A stretch of DNA of 64,000 nucleotides. Source: Mycolicibacterium hodleri. Its GTDB lineage: Bacteria > Actinomycetota > Actinomycetes > Mycobacteriales > Mycobacteriaceae. Within the stretch, counting starts at the first letter, position 1; every line of letters begins with the position of its first letter. Below, in pieces: positions 36,567-44,683 of this stretch. The notes beneath the pieces are model-generated. The model did no database searches and was not told where the DNA came from. It was given only the letters and a program-made list of their open reading frames with translations. A program made the translations under genes and the position numbers. The stretch spans positions 311,278 to 375,277 of the forward strand of contig NZ_RCZG01000003.1 in the NCBI RefSeq assembly GCF_006439015.1, given 5' to 3'.

Positions 36567-38723
36567 TTACGGGCCAACTCGTCCGCCCTCGACCCGGGCG
36601 TTGTCCACCGGTGCGGGTTCGTGCGTCACAGGAGGCTCGCTCACCGGGGCGGTTAGGGTGCCGAGTCGGCGCATCGCCTGCCACCGGAGCCGTACGCCGT
36701 AGAACGCCGACGCTACCGACTGGATGACGACGAGGTACATCATCTGCCGGTAGACGACTTGCTGCAGTGGCATCGTCCACAGCGGTCGAAGTCGTTCGTG
36801 ATCCAACCGGAATGCGTAGATGGCACTCGCGAGCTGCGCGGCCAGGAATCCGAACCACGTTCCCCAGATGATCACGGCGTCCTCGGTCATGAACGAGAAC
36901 ACCGCGGCGACGTCCACGATGGGTGCGGTGAGCGGGAGCAGTACCTGGAAGAGCAGCAGGTATGGCAGCCCGCGGCGGCCGAGCTTGCCAGCGCGGCCGT
37001 CTTCTACAACCGCGTGACGGTGCTTCCACATCGACTGCAGGGTGCCGTAGCACCAGCGGTACCGTTGGCTCCAGAGCTGTGTGAGTGATGCCGGCGCCTC
37101 GGTCCACGCTCTCGCCTCGGGGGCATAGATGATGCGCCAGCCGTCGCGGCACAGGGCCATCGTCAGGTCGGTGTCTTCGGCGAGCGTGTCGTCACTGACG
37201 CCACCGACTCGCTGGATGGCTTCGCGGCGGAACGCCCCGATCGCACCGGGAACGGTGGGCATGCACTCCAGCACGTCGAACATGCGACGGTCCAGGTTGA
37301 ATCCCATCACGTATTCAATGTGCTGCCATGCCCCGAGCAGCCCCTGCCGGTTGGCGACCTTCGTATTCCCCGACACCGCGCCGACTTCGGGATCAGCGAA
37401 CGGTTTGACCAACTCGCGCAGTGTGTTCGATTCGAACACAGTGTCGCCGTCGACGAGTACGAGAATCTCATGCCGGGCAGCGGCGATTCCGGTGTTGAGC
37501 GCCGACGGCTTCCCGCCGTTCTCCTTGCGTATCAACGTGACACGCTCAAGGTCAAGTGAGCGCACAATGTCACTGGTGTCATCGGTCGAGCCGTCGTCCA
37601 CCACGATCACTTCATAGTCGGGGTAGTCCAGGCTTGTCAGTGATCGGACGCAGGCTTCGATACCCAGACGTTCGTTGAAGGCGGGTACGACGATGGTGAC
37701 GCCGGGCAACACGTCCCGTCGGCTCCGTAGTGTCTCGGCGCGTTTGGCGTGCCTTCGGGCTAGCACCATCAGCATGACGATGCGGGCAAGTGCCAATACC
37801 CCCGCACAGACGAACAGCACCGTCAAGGTGAACGAGAACCACAGCGACAGCTGTACGGCGGCAAGGGTGATCGTGCCGTAGATGCGCTCGCCCAGGGTTG
37901 CGGCGATCCAGGGTGATCGATCACCCGCCGCCCGCGAGATCGTCGTGAACGTATAACCGCGCGACTGGAGTTGAGGGATCAGCTTGTCCAGTGCTGCAAC
38001 GGTTTGCGACCGGTCGCCGCCACCGTCGTGGAACATCAGGACCGCTCCGTCGTCGCCCGGCGGGGTTGCGGCGTCGACGATCTTGTCGACTCCGGGATGC
38101 GCCCAGTCCTTCGTGTCGAGGTCGGTGAGCACGATGCGGTACGGGCCGATCCTGGATGCCGAATGCCATATCGGATAGTTGATGTCGGCGATCTCGGATG
38201 AGAAGGGTGGCCGCATCAGGTTGGTCAGGTAGCCGGTTGCCGCTGCGATGGCGAACTGGGTTTGATCGAGTTCGAGGCGCTGCTGCCACCTGGGGATGCC
38301 GCTGAGGTCCGGATGAGTGAATGTGTGCACACCGATGTCGTCGCCGTCGCGAACCATCCGGCGCAGCACATCGACATGACCGGGAATCCTCGATCCGATG
38401 ACGAAGAACGTAGCGGGAACGTGGTATCGGTCCAGCAGGTCCAGTATCGGCTCGGTGTAGTCGTCGGGTCCGTCGTCGAACGTGAGTGCCACGGTCTTGT
38501 GCGGTAACCGAATACCAGGCTGATCAAGTGCTTGGCCGCTGAGGATCGGTCCGCCCCTGGCCACCGCGCCGGGGACTTCATCAGCAGTGCCGTCGGTCTT
38601 GTAGTGATTGGGTTGTTCACCGCGATGTCCGCCGGTGACCGCCGCGATGCCCAGCATCATCACCACGCCGATGAGAAGCATAGTGAGCAGTGGCCAGTGC
38701 GCCTTGGGTGCCTGCCGGCTCAT
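36567..38723 (-). CDS. bifunctional NodB-like polysaccharide deacetylase / GT2 glycosyltransferase
   Basis: 718 residues. N-terminal signal-anchor (~10-30), then an extracytoplasmic NodB domain (~75-270): ALTFDDGPDD (catalytic and metal Asp), GVHTFTHPDLS (metal His pair), MRPPFS and VLMFHDGG. A membrane helix (~290-320) leads to a cytoplasmic GT2 domain (~340-600): VVPAFNERLGIE, VIVVDDGSTDDT, VLVDGDTVF, DLTMAL acidic site and the processive QRYRW motif, then three or four C-terminal helices. The layout resembles NodC/HasA/PgaC synthases fused to their deacetylase, so a partly N-deacetylated beta-linked GlcNAc or related polymer is likely. ATGA overlap with the upstream secreted-protein gene. 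Confidence 0.88.
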   Translation of the reverse strand: MSRQAPKAHWPLLTMLLIGVVMMLGIAAVTGGHRGEQPNHYKTDGTADEVPGAVARGGPILSGQALDQPGIRLPHKTVALTFDDGPDDYTEPILDLLDRYHVPATFFVIGSRIPGHVDVLRRMVRDGDDIGVHTFTHPDLSGIPRWQQRLELDQTQFAIAAATGYLTNLMRPPFSSEIADINYPIWHSASRIGPYRIVLTDLDTKDWAHPGVDKIVDAATPPGDDGAVLMFHDGGGDRSQTVAALDKLIPQLQSRGYTFTTISRAAGDRSPWIAATLGERIYGTITLAAVQLSLWFSFTLTVLFVCAGVLALARIVMLMVLARRHAKRAETLRSRRDVLPGVTIVVPAFNERLGIEACVRSLTSLDYPDYEVIVVDDGSTDDTSDIVRSLDLERVTLIRKENGGKPSALNTGIAAARHEILVLVDGDTVFESNTLRELVKPFADPEVGAVSGNTKVANRQGLLGAWQHIEYVMGFNLDRRMFDVLECMPTVPGAIGAFRREAIQRVGGVSDDTLAEDTDLTMALCRDGWRIIYAPEARAWTEAPASLTQLWSQRYRWCYGTLQSMWKHRHAVVEDGRAGKLGRRGLPYLLLFQVLLPLTAPIVDVAAVFSFMTEDAVIIWGTWFGFLAAQLASAIYAFRLDHERLRPLWTMPLQQVVYRQMMYLVVIQSVASAFYGVRLRWQAMRRLGTLTAPVSEPPVTHEPAPVDNARVEGGRVGP

Positions 38724-39382
38724 GACTTCGGTCCGCGTCCGTTCGCGTTACCGTGCTGACTGCCGGGGTTGCTGACCGGTCTGTGTTCGGTTCCCGGACC
38801 GGGGTTGCCGGATAGTCCGGGCGGCTGTAGGGGACGGTTCGCCGGGGTCGGTAGGCCGCCAGGCGTGCGCCCCCGCGGTGTGCCGTTCGACCCCGAGGTG
38901 GACCCACCGTTGGTGAGAACGGGGTCTGGCGTCGGTGTGCCGGTGGGTGTCGGCGATGTTTCCGAGGTGGAATCGCCCACCGGAGAGATCGGTGAGGAGG
39001 CCGCGGGTGCACCGGTGGCCGTTTGCGCCATGAACGCAGGTACGGATGCCGCGCCGGTCGAATGCAACTCGACGGCGGCCGGTAACTGCGGTGATGCCGA
39101 TTGGCTGCTGGGCGGCGACGCGGGCCCACCCAAGAGCGCTGCATCGATGGACGTACCTTGTGGAGCGGAGTCAGGGTTTGTGATGTCCACGTCGTCGTGC
39201 GCCCGGGAGCTCTCGCCGGCGGGCAGCCGCACCGGACTCGTCAGTCCAGGCATCGGCACACCGCCGAACAGCGACAACAAAGTCACGCCCAGCAAAAGCG
39301 CCAGCAGCGCAGTCATCCCGCGCACGGCCACCGGGGTAGCTCTGACTCGGCGCCCGGTCGCGTCGACGAAAACGGGATTCAC
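38720..39382 (-). CDS. secreted Pro/Ser/Thr-rich protein coupled to the glycosyltransferase
   Basis: About 220 residues from GTG 39382; a TTG at 39469 would extend it by 29 residues and no strong ribosome site decides. A basic N-terminus and a membrane helix (GMTALLALLLGVTLLSLFGG) precede a ~160-residue disordered extracytoplasmic region rich in Pro, Ser, Thr and Gly with TPTGTPTPDPV and GNPGPGTEH segments. No domain is recognised. Overlap with the synthase gene suggests an accessory anchor or partner in polymer export. Confidence 0.65.
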   Translation of the reverse strand: MNPVFVDATGRRVRATPVAVRGMTALLALLLGVTLLSLFGGVPMPGLTSPVRLPAGESSRAHDDVDITNPDSAPQGTSIDAALLGGPASPPSSQSASPQLPAAVELHSTGAASVPAFMAQTATGAPAASSPISPVGDSTSETSPTPTGTPTPDPVLTNGGSTSGSNGTPRGRTPGGLPTPANRPLQPPGLSGNPGPGTEHRPVSNPGSQHGNANGRGPKS

Positions 39383-39532
39383 AAGGGTATTATGACCGAT
39401 GAACTCGCCGGGCGATACGGACTTTGGACTCTTTCGGCGGCTAACCGCTCGGCTTCCAGCAAATCGCAAACACCTCCCCAGCTAAGACTCCGCGAAAATG
39501 CCAGAAAGAGCCTGCTCACGGCGTCGGCGTAC

Positions 39533-40273
39533 TCAGCAGCGCAAGTTCTCTCCGGGCGAAACGCCGAGCACGCCCGCAATGCGCAGGTATGCGTCGACCC
39601 GGTCTTGGACCTGGGCGGCGTTGTGCCCGTCGCACTCCAACGCGCCGTTGAACACACGAATGGTCGCGCCGAATCCCTGTCCGTCGCCCATCGCGCTGTG
39701 CGCGGTTGCCGACATTGCGGAGGCTTGGGTGTTCCAGAACCACAGCGCCGTCTTCCACGCCACCGTCTCATCGCGTTTTACGACGCCGGGATCGTCGAGG
39801 AGATCGAGACCAATCGAATCCCCGGCGGCACGGTAGTTGTAGTTCCAACTCAGCTGGACAGGACCGCGACCGTAGTAGCTATCGCGTCCAGCCGGGCAGC
39901 CGTAGCTGAGACCGGCGTCGCAATAGTTGCCGTAGTTGGCGGTGTTGGCCTCGACGACCAGGCGCAACCCTTGGGTCTCGTGGTAGACGTTGGCGAAGAA
40001 CGCGGCGGCCTCGCGCTTCCTGGTGTCCTCGTCGCCGACGGTTGCGAACACCGGGAAGGCATCGAATGCACGGACGAGACTGCCGTAGGAGTAGAACTTG
40101 TCCCGGTTGGGGAAGATCTGCTCGAACTGCGCATCGCTGACGACGAACCCCGGTGCGGAACCGAGGGTCGACGACTGCGTGGTCTGGCGTGGTTCCGGGG
40201 CGGCCGTACCGCAACCGGCGAGGACAGCGGCGGTCAGCAGGCCGACTATCAGATGCGTTGGTGTACGGGGCAT
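39533..40273 (-). CDS. GH19-type chitinase lipoprotein
   Basis: 246 residues. Signal peptide with lipobox VLAGC (lipoprotein outside the membrane). The glycoside hydrolase 19 domain includes VSDAQFEQIFPNRDKFYSYGSL, FFANVYHETQGL with the catalytic Glu, YYGRGPVQLSWNYNYRAAG and CDGHNAAQVQDRVDAYLRIAGVLGV. Members cleave beta-1,4-GlcNAc chains; some act on peptidoglycan. It lies on the same strand, 150 bp before the secreted-protein and deacetylase-synthase genes, which suggests turnover of the polymer they make. Confidence 0.85.
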   Translation of the reverse strand: MPRTPTHLIVGLLTAAVLAGCGTAAPEPRQTTQSSTLGSAPGFVVSDAQFEQIFPNRDKFYSYGSLVRAFDAFPVFATVGDEDTRKREAAAFFANVYHETQGLRLVVEANTANYGNYCDAGLSYGCPAGRDSYYGRGPVQLSWNYNYRAAGDSIGLDLLDDPGVVKRDETVAWKTALWFWNTQASAMSATAHSAMGDGQGFGATIRVFNGALECDGHNAAQVQDRVDAYLRIAGVLGVSPGENLRC

Positions 40274-40302
40274 TGCCACCAAACTAGCCGCCTCGGCCGC
40301 GG

Positions 40303-40494
40303 CTAATGCGCCTTGCGCACGCTGCGCTTCAGCGCGATCAGTGCGTCGTCGAGCTGCTCGCGTGAGCGCTGGGGCAAGTCATCCTCCTGCTGGTGGAGCA
40401 GGCCGTAGGTGAACGCGTCCTCCCCGGCGGCTTGCGCCATCACCACGCACACGATGACGAGCGTGGGGCTCAGCAGGGGTTCGGAGTTGTGCAT
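40303..40494 (-). pseudogene. chimeric fetB 5' fragment
   Basis: 63 codons: the first ~23 residues (MHNSEPLLSPTLVIVCVVMA) copy the fetB N-terminus at 35984. The frame then continues into an unrelated hydrophilic, helical tail (GLLHQQEDDLPQRSREQLDD) that ends KRSVRKAH. The tail may be the 3' end of another gene; I do not recognise it. Possibly expressed, but a functional permease is excluded. Confidence 0.65.
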
Positions 40495-40652
40495 CCCACG
40501 AGCGTGCCCAGAGAACGGTGCTTGACCGCGATCTCACCCATCTCGGACCAGCCGGTCGCGTCGATCTCGTGACTGATGATCAGCGGTGGCGAGGCCAGAA
40601 CGTTGGGTGCCTCGGCGACGAAAGTCTTTAAGTGTTCGCTGTTGACGTGCTC
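40426..40652. repeat. diverged direct repeat, copy 2
   Basis: Second copy of the 35916-36142 segment, offset 4510 bp, same orientation. It carries an ATG instead of GTG for the fetB-like start and keeps an upstream reading frame intact that is closed early in copy 1. It continues into unique sequence after GTTGACGTGCTC. Confidence 0.85.
40470..40652 (-). pseudogene. C-terminal fragment of an unidentified (possibly ABM-type) protein
   Basis: Within repeat copy 2 an open frame reads EHVNSEHLKTFVAEAPNVLA then SPPLIISHEIDATGWSEMGE, ending in a stop inside the fetB-like start. The composition and helix pattern look genuine and faintly like the end of an antibiotic-biosynthesis-monooxygenase fold, but this is a guess. 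In copy 1 the same frame stops sooner. No start codon or N-terminal part is present in either copy. Confidence 0.35.
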
Positions 40653-40666
40653 GCCGACCGACGCGG

Positions 40667-41617
40667 CTAGTCGCCTCGATATGACTGACCGTGCGGCTCG
40701 ACGCAGTGTTCGTCGGGGTCGTCTGCGCAGACGTGATCGACCTGAAGCGTCGTGTGATCGATGTGATGGCGATCCTGCAGGATCCGTTCCAGCTCACCGC
40801 GAATGGCATGGCAGTCGGCACCGTCACCGACGATGACGTGCGCCGACAACGCAGCTTCGCCCGAGGTGATCTCCCAGATGTGCAGATCGTGCACCTCGAC
40901 CACCGCGCTGACCGCGGCGAGCTCCGCACCGACGCCATCGGGGTCGACGCCCTTGGGGGCGGCCTCGAGGAAGATGCGGCCAGAGGCGCGCACCAGACCC
41001 CACCCGGCCTTGATCATGAGCGCCGCCACGACGAGTGCGGCGATGGCGTCGGCGCGGGCGAAGCCGGTCAGCCAGACGACGGCACCGGCGATGGCGGTGG
41101 CGATGAACGCGTAGAGATCGTTGAGGATGTGCTGGAACGCGCCCTCGACGTTCAGGCTCGATCTGTTGGCGCGGCTGATGCACCACGAGGCGGCGACGTT
41201 GACGACGATGCCGACCAATGCGGTGACGAAGACCAGCAGGCCTTCGACCTCGCCCGGATTCAACAATCGGCGAACGCCCTCGAAGATGAAGTAGGCCGCG
41301 AGGAGGAGCAGGGTGATGCCATTGGCCTGAGCAGAGAGGATCTCGGCACGCTTCAGGCCATAGGTGTAACCACCCCTGGCGGGTCGTGCCGACAACCTGA
41401 TGGCGATCAGGGCGAGCACGATCGACGCGGCGTCGGTGAGCATGTGCCCGGCGTCGGTGATCAACGCGAGTGACCCGGCCATGACGCCGACGATGACTTC
41501 GGCGGCCATGAAGCCGACGATCAGAATCAAGGCCAGCGTCAACCACTTTCGGTCGGCATCGGCCGACATCGAGTGGGAGTGCCCCTGATGGCCGTGCTCG
41601 TGCGCGGTCTCACCCAT
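40667..41617 (-). CDS. cation diffusion facilitator (CzcD/ZitB-like) metal exporter
   Basis: 316 residues from ATG 41617; an ATG five codons upstream is also possible and neither has a clear ribosome site. A His-rich N-terminus (HEHGHQGHSHS) is followed by six helices with ITDAGHMLTDAASIVLALIA in TM2 (metal site) and RADAIAALVVAALM in TM5. The cytoplasmic ferredoxin-like CTD carries VHDLHIWEITSG and a terminal His/Cys/Asp cluster (DHVCADDPDEHC). Exports Zn2+ or a similar divalent cation by H+ antiport. It stands next to repeat copy 2. Confidence 0.92.
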   Translation of the reverse strand: MGETAHEHGHQGHSHSMSADADRKWLTLALILIVGFMAAEVIVGVMAGSLALITDAGHMLTDAASIVLALIAIRLSARPARGGYTYGLKRAEILSAQANGITLLLLAAYFIFEGVRRLLNPGEVEGLLVFVTALVGIVVNVAASWCISRANRSSLNVEGAFQHILNDLYAFIATAIAGAVVWLTGFARADAIAALVVAALMIKAGWGLVRASGRIFLEAAPKGVDPDGVGAELAAVSAVVEVHDLHIWEITSGEAALSAHVIVGDGADCHAIRGELERILQDRHHIDHTTLQVDHVCADDPDEHCVEPHGQSYRGD

Positions 41618-41637
41618 GGAGGGAGCATACATCGATA

Positions 41638-41655
41638 CATGCGAATGTCGGCATG
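41638..41655. promoter_or_regulatory. inverted repeat upstream of the metal exporter
   Basis: CATGC-N8-GCATG, perfect 5-bp arms, starting 21 bp before the exporter ATG and next to ATGTATCGATGTATG-like direct repeats. A metal sensor site is possible; the repeat is too short to be sure. Confidence 0.3.
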
Positions 41656-41695
41656 CTTTCCGGACGGGCAGCGGCGCGCTGGGGTGGCGCCGGGT

Positions 41696-42034
41696 CTACT
41701 TCTCGGGCGTCCGCGATCGGTAGGCGGCGAGTACCTCGGACCGGAGCCGACCGCGCGGGCCGACGTTCATGCCGTTTTCGAGCGCCCACTTTCGGGCCCG
41801 TGTCGACTCCGACGCGTCGTGGGTGCCGCTACCCCCGCCACCCCCGCGCGACCGGCGATGACTCGACCGCCGGCTGGCTTCGATCCAGCCACTCATGGTG
41901 TCGCGCAGCTTGGCCGCGTTCTTCTCGGACAGATCGATTTCGTAGCGGGAACCGTCGATGGTGAACGTCACCGTCTCCGACGCCGCGGTCCCATCAATGT
42001 CGTCAACCCACTCGACGACGGTCTTTCTTGCCAC
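41696..42034 (-). CDS. Lsr2-family nucleoid protein (paralogue)
   Basis: 112 residues, the exact Lsr2 length. The N-terminal dimerisation domain begins ARKTVVEWVDDIDGTAASETVTF, followed by IDGSRYEIDLSEKNA. A Ser/Arg/Gly-rich hinge (RRSRGGGGGSGTHD) separates it from the C-terminal DNA-binding domain with RKWALENGMNVGPRGRL, which includes the RGR minor-groove motif. Lsr2 silences AT-rich foreign DNA in mycobacteria. The genuine lsr2 is expected elsewhere next to clpC, so this is likely a second copy, here beside the repeat-bounded block. GTG start. Confidence 0.9.
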   Translation of the reverse strand: MARKTVVEWVDDIDGTAASETVTFTIDGSRYEIDLSEKNAAKLRDTMSGWIEASRRSSHRRSRGGGGGSGTHDASESTRARKWALENGMNVGPRGRLRSEVLAAYRSRTPEK

Positions 42035-42113
42035 CGCTCGCGAACCCCCATCGCTATCGTGGTTTTGCCGGGTGCTCATGATAGCCATCGGTGATAGCGG
42101 CACCTCGTCGCGT

Positions 42114-43544
42114 CTACTTGAAGCGCGCATAGCAGAGGTCCTGGTCACCGACGAGGCCTGACCGGAACGCCACGATCCGGGTAAACCCGGCCGGCACCGT
42201 CTCGCCGTTGACGTTGCTCGCCACCAGGCCGTTGGTCAGCAGTCCCGCCACGGCTTCGTCGAGGTCGCCCGCCGTCAGTACCAGGTCGAGCCCCTTGTTC
42301 TCCGACATGGCGCTCTGCGCGACACCCGTCAGGCATGCCGTGCGCAACGCCGCCGCCGCGTCGTCGAGCGGTTCCCCACGTTCGTGTTCGAGCGCCAGTG
42401 CATAGCGCGACGTCACCACCGACAGCGCGCTGTTGTCGCCCTGCAGTAGGGAGTAGTCCTGGCGGTCTGCGGGTGTGCCCATCTCGGCGATTGCCTTGGC
42501 GTCGACGAAGATCGTGTTGGTGTCCGGGCAGTAGGACGCGGGCGGACTCGGCTTCGCGTCCGGGCACTCGGGGGCATCGAAGGACAACTTCGGGGCCTCG
42601 CTCGGCTGAAACACCTCGCCGAGCGTGTTGACCAGCGAGGTCACGACGTCCTCGGTGATTTCGACGTCGCCGGATGCGGGATCGCCGCTGCCTTCCTCGG
42701 GCAGGGTCAGCGGCAGATCGCCGCGCCGCTGCGTGATCTCGTCCATGTCGATCTTGCCGCACTCTGAGGCGCCGGAGGTGAACCCCATCTGAAACGCGCT
42801 GATCCGGTCCAGCGCCGTGCCGTGGCCCTGTTCGAGATACGGTGCGTCACCGGCGACATAGGTCGGGTCCCGAAGCGTGAGTATCCCCGCCAGAACGTGA
42901 TTGAGGCCGTCGCCGGTGCTGAGCGCGAAGCGGGGTGACTTGCCTTCGGCGACCCACCGGACGTACGTGCCAGCAAGACAGTCCGCCTGCTGCTCGCTGA
43001 CGAGCGTGGTGGTGTCGCCGTCGACGATCTTCGCCATGGCCTGAACGGCGTGTCCGTACTCGTGCGCCAGAAGGGCCGCAATCGAGGTGTCACCGAAGAA
43101 CTGTTGACCGAGGGGGACCAGTACTCCGCGGTCCCACGCGATGAGATCGTCCTGCGGGCAGAACAGGGCGTTGGGGTTGTCATAGGTCTGGCCGCCGCAG
43201 ATCTCCGGACTCAAGGGACTCTCGGAGTCGTAGGACTCCAAAGCCTCGATGGCCGTGAAGGATCCGTTGAACGATTCGGAGTAGTTGTCCGCCCAGAACG
43301 CGGCGACGTCGTTGACGGCCAAGGTCGCGAGGGTGTCGGCATCGCCACCATCGGTGCCCTCGACGTCGCCCTCCGGGTTAGGCGCGTCCTCGCGGATGCC
43401 GCTCGGGCCGTCCTCGGCGGGGAGTCCACCCGCACGGAACGGGTCGTACAGCGGAGACACCGCGCGCCCCTGCGTCGTCGATGCGCATCCGGCTACCAGC
43501 AGCGCCACGCACGCAACCGCGATGGCCGCCTTCACTCCGCCCAT
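42114..43544 (-). CDS. secreted zinc metallopeptidase lipoprotein
   Basis: 476 residues. Lipoprotein signal with lipobox LLVAGC followed by STTQGRAVSPLYDPF, a start shared by several mycobacterial lipoproteins. The peptidase core has HEYGHAVQAM (zinc HExxH variant: His-Glu-Tyr-Gly-His) and SEQQADCLAGTYVRW with the third metal ligand. C-terminal part includes SFDAPECPDAKPSPPASYCPDTNTIFVDA and a helical region up to DLCYARFK. Neutral zinc-metallopeptidase family; natural substrate unknown. Divergent from the F420-type oxidoreductase gene. Confidence 0.85.
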   Translation of the reverse strand: MGGVKAAIAVACVALLVAGCASTTQGRAVSPLYDPFRAGGLPAEDGPSGIREDAPNPEGDVEGTDGGDADTLATLAVNDVAAFWADNYSESFNGSFTAIEALESYDSESPLSPEICGGQTYDNPNALFCPQDDLIAWDRGVLVPLGQQFFGDTSIAALLAHEYGHAVQAMAKIVDGDTTTLVSEQQADCLAGTYVRWVAEGKSPRFALSTGDGLNHVLAGILTLRDPTYVAGDAPYLEQGHGTALDRISAFQMGFTSGASECGKIDMDEITQRRGDLPLTLPEEGSGDPASGDVEITEDVVTSLVNTLGEVFQPSEAPKLSFDAPECPDAKPSPPASYCPDTNTIFVDAKAIAEMGTPADRQDYSLLQGDNSALSVVTSRYALALEHERGEPLDDAAAALRTACLTGVAQSAMSENKGLDLVLTAGDLDEAVAGLLTNGLVASNVNGETVPAGFTRIVAFRSGLVGDQDLCYARFK

Positions 43545-43700
43545 TGGCCCACGTCCTGCCGATCCCGCCGTGTGATCTGCCGAAATGCGAGGGTATACCG
43601 GCGGACCGTCAGCCGTGAACGTCCAATCGGCAAGCTCGCGGCACCCCTGGGAGGAGTACCTGGGGCGCCACGTCGGACCGCCGCCTGGTAGGGATGTCGA

Positions 43701-44204
43701 ATGGGTAAGAACGAGCGCTCGAAGATCGTCATGACCGACGACGAGATCGTCGAGTTCATCGAGCACAGCCGCACCGCAACCATGGCGACGTTGTCGGCGG
43801 ACGGCAGGCCGCATCTGATCGCCATGTGGTACGCCGTGGTGGACGGCGACATTTGGATCGAGACGAAGGCCAAGTCGCAGAAGGCGGTGAACCTCCGTCG
43901 CGATCCACGCCTCACGCTGATGATCGAGGACGGCGATACCTACAACACGCTGCGCGGCGTGTCGATCGACGGTGAGGCCGAGATCGTGGACAGCGACCCG
44001 GATCTTCTTCTGCGCGTCGGCATCAGCGTGTGGGAGCGCTATACCGGGCCCTACACCGACGACATGCGGCCGTTCGTCGATCAGATGATGAACAACCGGA
44101 TCGCGGTGCGCCTGGTGCCCTCCCGGACGCGTAGCTGGGACCACCGCAAGCTTGGCATGCCCGACATGCCGGTGTCGGGATCGACCGCTCAGTACTTGAC
44201 CTGA
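43701..44204 (+). CDS. PPOX-class (split beta-barrel) F420- or flavin-dependent oxidoreductase
   Basis: 167 residues. Split-barrel FMN/F420-binding fold: IVEFIEHSRTATMATLSADG, PHLIAMWYAVVDGDIWIETK, KAVNLRRDPRLTLMIEDGD and LRGVSIDGEAEIV. The C-terminus is WDHRKL. In mycobacteria such proteins use F420H2 to reduce quinones, biliverdin or other acceptors. The following deazaflavin-nitroreductase gene starts 1 bp after the stop, so the pair formed an F420 operon before the second gene broke. Confidence 0.88.
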   Translation: MGKNERSKIVMTDDEIVEFIEHSRTATMATLSADGRPHLIAMWYAVVDGDIWIETKAKSQKAVNLRRDPRLTLMIEDGDTYNTLRGVSIDGEAEIVDSDPDLLLRVGISVWERYTGPYTDDMRPFVDQMMNNRIAVRLVPSRTRSWDHRKLGMPDMPVSGSTAQYLT

Positions 44205-44205
44205 C

Positions 44206-44683
44206 GTGGCTGCGCAGAAGCGGCCAGATCAGCTGGACTCGCCGTTGCTACCGGTGATCTTCCGGTACGTCGGCCGCGCCCAGGTGTGGATCTACCGCAA
44301 GACCGGTCGCCGAATCGGTGGAAAGTGGCGCGTCGGAGCGGGTTTCCGCAAGCCGGTCCCGACGCTGCTGCTGGACCACGTCGGACGCAAGTCGGGGACG
44401 TCCTTCACGGTCCCGCTGCTCTACCTCCGCGACGGGCCCGACATCGTGGTCGTCGCCAGCCAGGGCGGTCGTCCCGAGCATCCCCAGTGGACCGCAACCT
44501 GGTGGCGAATCCCGATACGCAGGTGCAGATCGGACCCGAGCGCAGAGCGGTCCGTGCGGTGATCGCAGATGCTGCCGCACGGGAACGCCTGTGGCCCAAG
44601 CTGGTTGACCTGTACGCGACTTCGACACGTATCAGAGCTGGACCGAACGCGAGATTCCCGCGATCGTGCTCGAACCCCGCTAA
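44206..44683 (+). pseudogene. deazaflavin (F420)-dependent nitroreductase, double frameshift
   Basis: The N-terminal half is normal for the Ddn family (RYVGRAQVWIYRKTGRRIGG, PTLLLDHVGRKSGTSFTVPL, VVVASQGGRPEHPQW). One base is missing after 44490 (TGG-ACC where TGG-TAC-CGC-AAC is expected). The reading continues one frame over as NLVANPDTQVQIGPERRAV up to VDLYA, then a second base is missing after 44617; the third frame gives DFDTYQSWTEREIPAIVLEPR and a stop. Restoring both bases would give ~160 residues, the usual size. As it stands the annotated frame ends at 44562 and the product is truncated. A sequencing error cannot be excluded. Confidence 0.85.
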
